A stretch of DNA of 22,909 bases from Bacteroidia bacterium (GTDB lineage: Bacteria > Bacteroidota > Bacteroidia > Bacteroidales > UBA932): NCBI GenBank assembly GCA_021153285.1, contig JAGKTT010000035.1, forward strand, positions 1-22,909, given 5' to 3'. A program made the position numbers and the translations under genes. Of the stretch, positions 1 through 5,864 are shown in pieces (position 1 is the stretch's first letter; the number at the start of each line of letters is the position of its first letter). The notes under the pieces are model-generated. The model saw only the letters and a program-made list of their open reading frames with translations. It ran no database searches and was not told where the DNA came from.

Positions 1-214
1 GACGACGAATTTCCTTCTTAGTGCGGACTACAACAGCCTTTGAAACAGAGCCCTTCTTAGCGTCACCGCCAGGGATAGCGCTCTTCACTGCAACAACGAT
101 CTTGTCGCCCACTCTAGCATAACGGCGGCGGGTACCACCCAGAACACGGATACAAAGAACCTCCTTTGCTCCACTGTTGTCTGCCACCTGTAAACGTGAT
201 TCCTGCTGTATCAT
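1..214 (-). CDS. rplN: 50S ribosomal protein L14 (partial, C-terminus outside window)
   Basis: Translation from the ATG at 214 gives MIQQESRLQVADNSGAKEV and continues to the window edge, covering the first 71 residues of a protein usually about 120 long. The N-terminal MIQ..S.L.VADNSGAK signature and the basic GGTRRRYA segment are typical of L14, a 23S rRNA-binding protein of the large subunit close to the 30S interface. The start lies 2 bp beyond the rpsQ stop codon, so the two genes are clearly cotranscribed. It is the last visible gene of the distal half of the S10 operon; rplX would be expected next, outside the window. Confidence 0.97.
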   Translation of the reverse strand, partial: MIQQESRLQVADNSGAKEVLCIRVLGGTRRRYARVGDKIVVAVKSAIPGGDAKKGSVSKAVVVRTKKEIRR

Positions 215-216
215 TT

Positions 217-471
217 TTACTTAACTTTTTCTACGATTTCTACTAATCTCCAGTTCTTTGTCTTGCTCAAAGGACGAGTTTCCATAATGCGAACTGTGTC
301 GCCCTTAGTGCACTCGTTCTTCTCATCGTGAGCAACGAACTTTGTGGTCTTCTTTACGAACTTGCCGTACATAGGGTGTTTCTCTTTTCTTTCAACCGCA
401 ACTACGATAGACTTGTCCATCTTAGTGCTGACCACAACACCTATTCTTTCCTTACGAAGATTTCTTTCCAT
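217..471 (-). CDS. rpsQ: 30S ribosomal protein S17
   Basis: An 84-residue protein of normal S17 length. It has the expected N-terminal block ERNLRKERIGVVVSTKMDKS, the KHPMYGKFVKKTTKFVAHDE segment, and the C-terminal GDTVRIMETRPLSKTKNWRL stretch of the OB-fold that binds 16S rRNA helices 7 and 11. It sits 13 bp after rpmC and 2 bp before rplN, in the normal S10 operon order. It must be transcribed from the promoter upstream of rplP, because the usual upstream half of the operon is 21 kb away. Confidence 0.98.
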   Translation of the reverse strand: MERNLRKERIGVVVSTKMDKSIVVAVERKEKHPMYGKFVKKTTKFVAHDEKNECTKGDTVRIMETRPLSKTKNWRLVEIVEKVK

Positions 472-484
472 TTGGATTCAATTT

Positions 485-679
485 TTAGTTCTTTGACTCT
501 TTCTCAGCAAGGATAGTCATCATACGTGCGATGTCTCTTCTTGCCTTTGCAATCTTTGAGGTGTCCTCTAATGGAGAGATTGTGTGATTAACCTTCATTG
601 AATCGAGATTAGCCTTCTCGGCCTCGATGCGCTCACGCAGATCTGCGATCGACATTTCGCGTACTTCAGATGCTTTCAT
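485..679 (-). CDS. rpmC: 50S ribosomal protein L29
   Basis: A 64-residue, strongly helical and charged protein beginning MKASEVREMSIADLRERI, the usual L29 opening. It also has the conserved pattern in which a first helix is followed by a Lys/Arg-rich second helix (IAKARRDIARMMTILAEKE). L29 lies near the polypeptide exit tunnel, where it helps form the docking site for trigger factor and signal recognition particle. It lies 17 bp downstream of rplP and 13 bp upstream of rpsQ. The order rplP-rpmC-rpsQ-rplN is the conserved one. Confidence 0.98.
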   Translation of the reverse strand: MKASEVREMSIADLRERIEAEKANLDSMKVNHTISPLEDTSKIAKARRDIARMMTILAEKESKN

Positions 680-696
680 TTCTTTTCTCCATTAAA

Positions 697-1116
697 TTAT
701 TCTACATAGTCTCTACGTACCACGAACTTCGTAGTAACAGGAAGTTTCTGGGCGCCGAGACGGAGTGCCTCTCTAGCGATCTCAAGTGATACGCCTTCTG
801 CCTCGATAAGGATACGGCCTGGAGTTACAGGGCATACGAATCCCTCCGGATTACCCTTTCCTTTACCCATTCGCACCTCGGCTGGTTTCTTGGTGTATGG
901 CTTATCAGGGAAAATTCTGATCCAGATCTTTCCTTCACGCTTCATATAACGTGATACAGCCTGACGAGCTGCCTCGATCTGACGTCCTGTCAGCCAGCAG
1001 TTCTCCAAGGTCTTGATGCCGAATGAGCCAAACGCAAGCTGGTTTCCCCTCTGTGAGAGACCTTTCATGCGGCCTTTCTGCTGCCTTCTGAATTTGGTTT
1101 TCTTTGGTTGTAACAT
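697..1116 (-). CDS. rplP: 50S ribosomal protein L16
   Basis: A 139-residue protein of normal length. It starts MLQPKKTKFRRQQKGRMKGL and carries the typical L16 blocks FGSFGIKTLE, WIRIFPDKPYTKKPAEVRMG, KGKGNPEGFVCPVTPGRILIEAEG and a C-terminal KLPVTTKFVVR. L16 binds 23S rRNA near the A-site and is needed for late 50S assembly. In nearly all bacteria this gene follows rpsC directly. Here the upstream neighbour on the same strand is missing: rpsC lies about 21 kb away, and rplP is instead the first gene of its own transcript, with a promoter around 1209-1239 and a leader of roughly 85-90 nt. Confidence 0.98.
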   Translation of the reverse strand: MLQPKKTKFRRQQKGRMKGLSQRGNQLAFGSFGIKTLENCWLTGRQIEAARQAVSRYMKREGKIWIRIFPDKPYTKKPAEVRMGKGKGNPEGFVCPVTPGRILIEAEGVSLEIAREALRLGAQKLPVTTKFVVRRDYVE

Positions 1117-1159
1117 TGCTCTATTACTTTTAATGAAAATATTTCACAATATCCCTAAC

Positions 1160-1200
1160 TAATTGAGTATCAGCTGGTTGGGCGTAGTCGTCCTCAATTA
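1160..1200 (-). other. Stem-loop at the 5' end of the predicted rplP leader
   Basis: A perfect 8-bp inverted repeat, TAATTGAG at 1160-1167 and CTCAATTA at 1193-1200, encloses a 25-nt loop. It begins only a few nucleotides after the predicted transcription start. It has no following T-run and so is not a terminator. It could protect the transcript 5' end or be a binding site for a ribosomal protein in autoregulation. That function is a guess; only the inverted repeat is seen. Confidence 0.45.
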
Positions 1201-1208
1201 TTGGGATG

Positions 1209-1239
1209 CAAAGGTAGTAATTTTTTCTGAAACTGCAAT
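1209..1239 (-). promoter_or_regulatory. Predicted Bacteroidetes-type promoter driving rplP-rpmC-rpsQ-rplN
   Basis: On the minus strand the -7 element TACCTTTG (1216-1209) matches TAnnTTTG exactly. An ATTG (1239-1236), three of four bases of the -33 element TTTG, lies upstream with a 19-bp spacer. This is the spacing known for the primary sigma factor in Bacteroides. Transcription would start near 1202-1205. In an intact S10 operon no promoter is expected here, so it probably supplies transcription that the split would otherwise have removed. Confidence 0.7.
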
Positions 1240-1439
1240 ACCAAATTGAAAATTTTTCACATATTTTCGACCAACAATTCAATATGCTAAGTTGCGTGTT
1301 TTCATTGAGTTACAAATGCTGTTTATAAAAACTTCCGCACATTTTCGACCACAGCTGGACAGAAGTCCGAACACTTTGGCACGGACCGAAATTACGACTG
1401 GGAAAACGAGCTCATCACCCCCCTTGTCGTAAGCCCACC

Positions 1440-1481
1440 AGCGTCGGTGCACCGATTTCGGTTTCCGGGCACCGACGCTAC
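1440..1481 (-). repeat. REP palindrome A1 (GTAG foot)
   Basis: Arms AGCGTCGGTGC (1440-1450) and GCACCGACGCT (1469-1479) are perfectly complementary around an 18-nt loop. On the minus strand the element starts GTAGCGTCGG, the GTAG tetranucleotide foot typical of REP sequences recognised by RAYT transposases. It is the outer member of the pair upstream of the RAYT gene. Confidence 0.85.
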
Positions 1482-1512
1482 CACAAACCAGGGCGACAGC
1501 AAGAAAAACGAC

Positions 1513-1554
1513 AGCGTCGGTGCAAGAATTTCGGCTTCCGGGTACCCACGCAAC
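1513..1554 (-). repeat. REP palindrome A2 (degenerate, GTTG foot)
   Basis: The same element as A1, with left arm AGCGTCGGTGC (1513-1523) and right arm GTACCCACGC (1542-1551), which contain one mismatch and one G.T wobble. The foot is GTTG instead of GTAG. A spacer of about 33 bp (1480-1512) separates it from A1; that spacer is nearly identical to the one between B1 and B2. Confidence 0.75.
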
Positions 1555-1686
1555 ATAAGAAGGGATTTTTCAAGAAGTTTCAGAGGAAATAAGAATTATA
1601 TACATTATATTTACCGACACTTCAAGCATTTCGAGAGAGATGAGAGGGAGAACCGAAGAGAAGACTATGTGAAAAAGATAAATGTT

Positions 1687-2601
1687 ATGAAAAAGACCTA
1701 CCATCTATGCCTTTCCGGAGGCGATGAAATCCTGTTCCGGGACGAAGAAGACTACAACCGGGGATTCAACTGCTTAGCTCTGGCACTTTACAAGACCGGC
1801 TCCACAGGACTTGTCGAATCATTCCAGTCGACTCACAGTCATAAGATGATTCAAACCGAAGATCACCTGGGATTTATGTACACAATGCGGCAGTCATACT
1901 CCAAATACTTCAACCATAAATACCAAAGACACGGGAGAGTCGGAGAAAAGTTCCACTTCCACCTGGATATCGTCGGACTCCACCACCATCTTGCGGCAAT
2001 GACCTATGTACTGAGAAACGCCCTGCATCACGGTGTTGTACCCATACCATATGCTTACCCACACTGTTCTGTCAATGCAATATTTCAGAAAGAGATGGGT
2101 AAAAGGCCTCCTGAAAAGCTTTTGGCACAGAAGCAGTTCCGCAGGTTCATCGGCAAGAAGGCCGAATGGCCCCCACACTATAAGATGAGTGAAGACGGAG
2201 TATTTCTTCGGGAGAGCGTATTGGATATAGTACAGGTAGAGAATATGTACACGACTCCACGGGCGTTCAACTACTATATGTCACGAAAATCCGGAGAAGA
2301 ATGGGAAAAGGAGCAGGAGAAAGACAGACTGGAGATAAAACCTATCAGATTGGAGACAATAGAGCTGGGCATCAAGGACCAACCTTTAGACAAGATGCTG
2401 ATATACGAAAGCGGGCGTGCCGACTTTAGAAAGATTTCCGACATTGACCTTTGTACTGAAATAGACAGGAAAATTGTCCCAAAATACGGAAAGGGCTCCG
2501 TATACCATCTGTCCCGATCGGAAAAACAGGAAATCGGAAATCAGCTTTACAGACAATATCATATTCCAGAAGCACAGATACGAAGATGTCTGGCAATGTA
2601 A
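1687..2601 (+). mobile_element. REP-associated tyrosine transposase (RAYT, IS200-like HUH family)
   Basis: The start at ATG 1687 gives 304 residues. The frame stays open to 1447, but that extension only translates the REP palindromes and is not protein-like; a GTG at 1669 is another possible start. Seen: the pair H50-S51-H52 in STHSHKM at the HUH metal-binding position; the block YFNHKYQRHGRVGEK (about residues 74-88) like the Y...yn..y.r.G.l segment of Y1 transposases; and TYVLRN (106-111), whose Y107 is the likely nucleophile. The HUH middle residue is Ser, not hydrophobic, which is unusual. RAYTs are domesticated relatives of IS200/IS605 TnpA that bind and nick single-stranded REP hairpins. 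The gene has no IS ends of its own but is bracketed by paired REPs, as expected of a REPtron. The RNA-level regulation is not visible. Confidence 0.82.
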
Positions 2602-2624
2602 GAGAACCCGAAAACACTCCAGAT

Positions 2625-2666
2625 AGCGTGGGTGCACGAAATTACCGTTCTAGGTACCCACGCTAC
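2625..2666 (-). repeat. REP palindrome B1 (GTAG foot)
   Basis: Arms AGCGTGGGTGC (2625-2635) and GTACCCACGCT (2654-2664) pair fully, apart from one G.T wobble. The C-to-G change in the left arm is matched by a compensating change in the right arm, which indicates selection on the hairpin. The minus strand begins GTAGCGTGGG. It lies 23 bp after the RAYT stop codon. Confidence 0.82.
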
Positions 2667-2697
2667 CAGAAACCAAGGCCACAGCAGCAAAAACGAC

Positions 2698-2739
2698 AGC
2701 GTCGGTGCACCGATTTCTGCTTCCGGGCACCGACGCTAC
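2698..2739 (-). repeat. REP palindrome B2 (GTAG foot)
   Basis: Perfect arms AGCGTCGGTGC (2698-2708) and GCACCGACGCT (2727-2737), with minus-strand foot GTAG. Together with B1 and the 31-bp spacer it forms a directly repeated copy of the A1-A2 unit. Two such units of about 115 bp (1440-1554 and 2625-2739) bracket the RAYT gene. Confidence 0.85.
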
Positions 2740-2777
2740 TATTGGACGAGGGAGCTGCTCGCACATTGGGCAAGGAA

Positions 2778-2808
2778 TTTGCAGATAATGGACGATTTGC
2801 TAATTTTG
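2778..2808 (+). promoter_or_regulatory. Predicted Bacteroidetes promoter of the DUF4294 gene
   Basis: TTTG at 2778-2781 and TAATTTTG at 2801-2808 match both consensus elements exactly, with a 19-bp spacer. The expected transcription start (about 2812-2815) coincides with the GTG start codon at 2813, so the mRNA would be leaderless. An in-frame TAA at 2801-2803 lies inside the -7 box and rules out any earlier start. Confidence 0.75.
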
Positions 2809-2812
2809 CACC

Positions 2813-3547
2813 GTGAGAAAATTGTTCCGACATATTACCGCTGCTGCGACTGCCATTGTCCTTCTTGCTGGAGGGGCGATGGATTGTCACGCGCAATTGT
2901 TCAAGAAGAAAAAGAAAGAACAGGTTACAGTCGAGCAGGTGAGACCCAAGATCAGCCCGAAGCAGGAAGGAGTGATGGAATTCATTGTCGAAGGCAATGA
3001 CACGATATACATCGATCAGATCAGAGCCTCCAAGGTATACTCGAGACTTCCGAAGATGAAAGGAAGGGAATGGAGACAATATTACCGTCTTGTGCACAAT
3101 TTCAGCAAGGCCTATCCATACGCACTTGTAGCAAAGAAACTGGTAGTGGAAGCAGACAGCGTGATAGCCGCTGACAATCTCAAAGGCGTAAAAAGGGAAA
3201 AATATATCAATAAGGTCCAGAAGGAGCTCTTCTCAGTCTTCGAAAGTCAGATGAGAAGCCTGACAGTCAGTCAGGGAGCCCTCATAATGAAACTCGTTGA
3301 CAGAGAAGTCGGAAAATCTTCCTACAATATAATAAAAGGATACAAAAGCGGAATTACCGCTGGATTCTGGCAGGGCATAGCCAAGATGTTCGGATCAGAT
3401 CTAAAGAAACCGTATGATCCCGATGGTGAGGATGCCGCAACGGAAGAACTGGTACAGATCTGGGAAGCAGGAGATTTCCCTGCATTCTATTGGTCGATAT
3501 TCTGGAAAGATCCGCCCGAGATGCCTATTCCGGAGAAATACAGATAG
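2813..3547 (+). CDS. DUF4294 family exported protein
   Basis: A 244-residue protein starting at GTG 2813. Residues 1-28 form a signal peptide: basic MRKLFRH, a hydrophobic core, and a likely signal peptidase I cleavage after CHA before QLF. A Lys-rich linker follows, then the DUF4294 core with DTIYIDQIRASKVYSRLP, RQYYRLVHNFSKAYPYA (about residues 83-99) and a C-terminal GYKSGITAGFWQ segment. The family is confined to Bacteroidota; its function is unknown to me. The start is forced, since an in-frame stop is only 3 codons upstream and the next Met (2879) would remove the signal peptide. It is preceded by REP B2 and followed by short repeats. Confidence 0.8.
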   Translation: MRKLFRHITAAATAIVLLAGGAMDCHAQLFKKKKKEQVTVEQVRPKISPKQEGVMEFIVEGNDTIYIDQIRASKVYSRLPKMKGREWRQYYRLVHNFSKAYPYALVAKKLVVEADSVIAADNLKGVKREKYINKVQKELFSVFESQMRSLTVSQGALIMKLVDREVGKSSYNIIKGYKSGITAGFWQGIAKMFGSDLKKPYDPDGEDAATEELVQIWEAGDFPAFYWSIFWKDPPEMPIPEKYR

Positions 3548-3580
3548 ATTCTCACGTCGCTTCGCTCCTCAGAATGACAA
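3546..3580 (+). repeat. Widespread interspersed repeat, copy 1
   Basis: AGATTCTCACGTCGCTTCGC and the following CTCCTCAGAATGACAA. Its reverse strand reads GTCATTCTGAGGAGCGAAGC, a short repeat seen between genes in many unrelated bacteria, where it creates spurious ORFs with HSEERSD-like translations. The copy overlaps the stop codon of the DUF4294 gene. Two more copies lie at 4502-4536 and 21975-22009, all in the same orientation. Confidence 0.7.
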
Positions 3581-3601
3581 CAAGGAAATAAACTCCGGAG
3601 A

Positions 3602-3700
3602 ACAAGGTAAAGTAACGCCTGACGACAAGAAAAAACTTCGCACGACAAGGTGAAGTAACACCGGACGACAAGAACAAACTTCGCACGACAAGACGACAAT
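3602..3700. repeat. 43-bp tandem repeat, about 2.3 copies
   Basis: Units start at 3602, 3645 and 3688 with ACAAGG(T/A) and contain GACGACAAGAA and AACTTCGCACG. Copies 1 and 2 differ at a few positions, and the third is truncated. It lies in the 224-bp gap between the convergent DUF4294 and lpxH-like genes. I see no gene or clear terminator in that gap. Confidence 0.75.
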
Positions 3701-3771
3701 GAGGAAGCAGGTTCAGAACGACAGGAAGGAAAAGAAAGGAAAACGGTAAGAAAAAGAGAGACGGCATCACA

Positions 3772-4494
3772 TCAAATGAGATCCGTGCCGTCGAAACAGA
3801 GATACGGCGAAGAATTGATCCAATCCTTCAATATAAGGAAGCGGGCTCCTGAAGGCATTGTCATATCAACCTGACAATGATAATGTCCGAAGATGAAATA
3901 GTCCACATCATTCCCTGCAGCAAAATCCGATGCGAATTTATACAGAGGCTCGGTTTCGCCTCCGAACTCATATTTCAGATCGTGAGCCAGACGATTGTTC
4001 CTGGACCACCCGTTGCCGAATCTGAATGCAATCCAAGGATGAAGGATACTGAACAGTATCTGCGCCAGACGGTTATGGAAAAGTCCGCGAAGGAAACGAT
4101 ATCCGGAAGGTACCGGACCCAGACCGTCTCCGTGTCCCAGACAGAAACGCTTTCCAGCGATTTCCACCACATACGGCTGAGTCAGCTTGACCATTCCAAG
4201 TTCCTCGAAATAGCTGTAAGTCCAGACATCGTGATTGCCCTGGAAGAAATACACCTTCACTCCCCTGTCCATAAGTTCCTGAAGGGCGGCAAAAACCCTT
4301 ACATATCCCTTAGGAACCACATCTCTATACTCGTACCAGAAGTCCCAGATGTCTCCCAACATATACAATGCTTCCGTTTCATCCGGAAGATTCCTCAGAA
4401 AATCCGCAAAGCGACGCTCCCTGCCGGCTGGATCAGCGACCTGTAGACCGAGATGGACGTCCGAGACGAAATATGTAAGATGTTTTTTTCTCAT
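3772..4494 (-). CDS. lpxH: LpxH-type UDP-2,3-diacylglucosamine diphosphatase (calcineurin-like phosphoesterase)
   Basis: A 240-residue protein with the full metallophosphoesterase motif set: D12-V-H14, G47-D48 in LGDIWDFW, G86-N-H-D89, G120-H-G-D123 and G203-H-Y-H206. These bind the two metal ions. The length and the FVSDVHLG opening with the LGDIWDFW block match LpxH, which cleaves UDP-2,3-diacylglucosamine to lipid X on the inner face of the cytoplasmic membrane during lipid A synthesis. Other calcineurin-like hydrolases share these motifs, so the substrate is inferred. It stands alone between two repeat-rich gaps. Its upstream neighbour uppP is on the same strand but 262 bp away across a tandem repeat, so it is probably transcribed separately. 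Confidence 0.78.
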   Translation of the reverse strand: MRKKHLTYFVSDVHLGLQVADPAGRERRFADFLRNLPDETEALYMLGDIWDFWYEYRDVVPKGYVRVFAALQELMDRGVKVYFFQGNHDVWTYSYFEELGMVKLTQPYVVEIAGKRFCLGHGDGLGPVPSGYRFLRGLFHNRLAQILFSILHPWIAFRFGNGWSRNNRLAHDLKYEFGGETEPLYKFASDFAAGNDVDYFIFGHYHCQVDMTMPSGARFLILKDWINSSPYLCFDGTDLI

Positions 4495-4501
4495 AACATT
4501 A

Positions 4502-4536
4502 AGATTATCACGTCGCTACGCTCCTCATAATGACAA
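4502..4536 (+). repeat. Widespread interspersed repeat, copy 2
   Basis: AGATTATCACGTCGCTACGC followed by CTCCTCATAATGACAA; the same element as at 3546-3580, with four substitutions. The final CTCCTCATAATGACAA part is the seed of the tandem array that follows directly. Confidence 0.7.
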
Positions 4537-4735
4537 ACGAAAATACTCCTCATAATGACAAATGAAAATGCTCCTCATAATGACAACGAAGGCATCTCTC
4601 ATAATGTCGATGATGATGTCCATCATTATCATAAATGAAAATGCTCCTCATAATGACAACGAAGACATCTCTCATAATGTCAATGATGACGTCCATCATT
4701 ATCATAAATGAAAATGCTCCTCACAATGACAATTG
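4522..4735. repeat. 73-bp tandem repeat array
   Basis: Units begin AAATGAAAATGCTCCTC at 4560, 4633 and 4706. The period is 73 bp, with two full copies and a partial third; shorter partial copies occur before 4560. Each unit contains CTCCTCATAATGACAA, the right end of the interspersed repeat, plus a second block with ATGTCCATCATTATCAT. It fills most of the 262-bp gap between uppP and lpxH. No ORF, promoter or terminator is evident there. Confidence 0.85.
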
Positions 4736-4756
4736 ACGACATTCATCATATGCCAA

Positions 4757-5614
4757 TCAAGCAAAAATGAATATGCAGGCTGCCGCAATAAGGCAATAAA
4801 GGGCAAACCAGCCGAGTTTAGCCTTCTTCACAAGTGCAATCATTACCTTGCAAGCGAAAAGTCCTGACAGGAAGGCCGACACAAAACCTAAAGCCAGCGC
4901 AAGGGAACCGACAGACGAGGCTCCGAATTCACCTCCAATCACTTCAAGAAACGTCTCACCAAGAATCGGCACAAGAACCATAAGGAACGAGAACTGGGCC
5001 ATAACTTCCCTTCTGACTCCGCATATGAGTCCTGTCGAAATGGTCGTTCCGGAGCGGGATAGACCGGGAACCACAGCGAAAGCCTGTCCCAGACCGACTG
5101 CAAATGCCTGCCAGTACGAAATGCCGTTCCTGTATTCATTGGCTGGAAATATTGACTTCCTTCCTGGCCTTGAAGCATAGTCCGAGAAGAAAAGAAGCAC
5201 GGCCGTAACAATCAAGGCACCTCCCACTACGCGAATCGAGCCGAAGAGTGACTCCACAGAATCCTTGAAGAACAGGCCTACCACCATTACCGGCAGCATA
5301 GAAAGAACAATCTTCAGAAGATAGTCTGTCTGATCGTTGCAGACAAGGAATCTCTTACCCGACTCGTCCCTTGCAATCTTCCAATCTTTAAGCCCGCAGA
5401 AAAAGCCCTTCAGAAGATCCCATATCTGCCTGCGGAACACGACTACCGTGCTTAGGACAGTAGCAGCGTGGACCATTGTCGTAAAAAGAAGATCATCCTG
5501 AGTCTCTACACCCAGAAGGACCTTACCGATCTCGAGATGCCCGCTGCTGCTGATCGGCAGAAACTCCGTAAGTCCCTGAATCAGACCGAGAAGCACAGCT
5601 TCAAACCACTCCAT
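4757..5614 (-). CDS. uppP: Undecaprenyl-diphosphatase (UppP/BacA)
   Basis: A 285-residue hydrophobic protein with about eight membrane segments and both family signatures: LTEFLPISSSGHL (residues 15-27, catalytic E17) and PGLSRSGTT (183-191, conserved Arg and Ser). It dephosphorylates undecaprenyl pyrophosphate to recycle the lipid carrier for peptidoglycan and surface polysaccharides, and gives bacitracin resistance. The start is 1 bp after the DUF3098 stop codon, so ftsX, DUF3098 and uppP form one transcript. In many Bacteroidota truB and queA follow uppP; here they are absent and a repeat array follows. Confidence 0.96.
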   Translation of the reverse strand: MEWFEAVLLGLIQGLTEFLPISSSGHLEIGKVLLGVETQDDLLFTTMVHAATVLSTVVVFRRQIWDLLKGFFCGLKDWKIARDESGKRFLVCNDQTDYLLKIVLSMLPVMVVGLFFKDSVESLFGSIRVVGGALIVTAVLLFFSDYASRPGRKSIFPANEYRNGISYWQAFAVGLGQAFAVVPGLSRSGTTISTGLICGVRREVMAQFSFLMVLVPILGETFLEVIGGEFGASSVGSLALALGFVSAFLSGLFACKVMIALVKKAKLGWFALYCLIAAACIFIFA

Positions 5615-5615
5615 A

Positions 5616-5858
5616 CTATTCCTCCTTCTTCGATCTGAACACTCCCATTATCGCGACTATCTCGATCACGACTCCAAGTATTATGACAATCGGCGCTGCC
5701 ACCATCCTGCGAAAATCGAACATCGCATAATTGAAGACTTCCGGATCTTCGCTGCCACCTCCCATCATAAGGATGTATCCTGAAATCATAACGATAAGAC
5801 CGACAAGGAGATATTTGAGTCCTTTCGGAGTAATTGCCATTTTTGCGTTGTTTTCCAT
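5616..5858 (-). CDS. DUF3098 family small membrane protein
   Basis: An 80-residue protein with two predicted membrane helices: KYLLVGLIVMISGYILMMGG at about 15-34, and PIVIILGVVIEIVAIMGVF at about 56-74. A conserved linker, GGSEDPEVFNYAMFDFRRM, lies between them. This architecture, and the position between ftsX and uppP, are those of DUF3098 proteins in Bacteroidota. The function is unknown; conserved linkage suggests a role at the division or envelope machinery. A second possible start (MAITPKG, ATG at 5840) lies 6 codons in. It ends 1 bp before uppP and starts 6 bp after the ftsX stop. Confidence 0.9.
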   Translation of the reverse strand: MENNAKMAITPKGLKYLLVGLIVMISGYILMMGGGSEDPEVFNYAMFDFRRMVAAPIVIILGVVIEIVAIMGVFRSKKEE

Positions 5859-5864
5859 TTTATC

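Noticed and set aside
1447..1686. N-terminal extension of the transposase frame
   Set aside because: It translates the REP palindromes and their spacer; homologous proteins as I recall them begin near MKKTYHLCLSGGDE, so ATG 1687 is preferred.
3487..3770. Minus-strand frames with HSEERSD-like and RLVVRSLFLSS-like translations
   Set aside because: They run through the interspersed repeat and the 43-bp tandem array; such frames are known by-products of this repeat and lack any domain.
4522..4735. CRISPR-like array
   Set aside because: Units are contiguous 73-bp tandem copies without unique spacers, and no cas genes are present.
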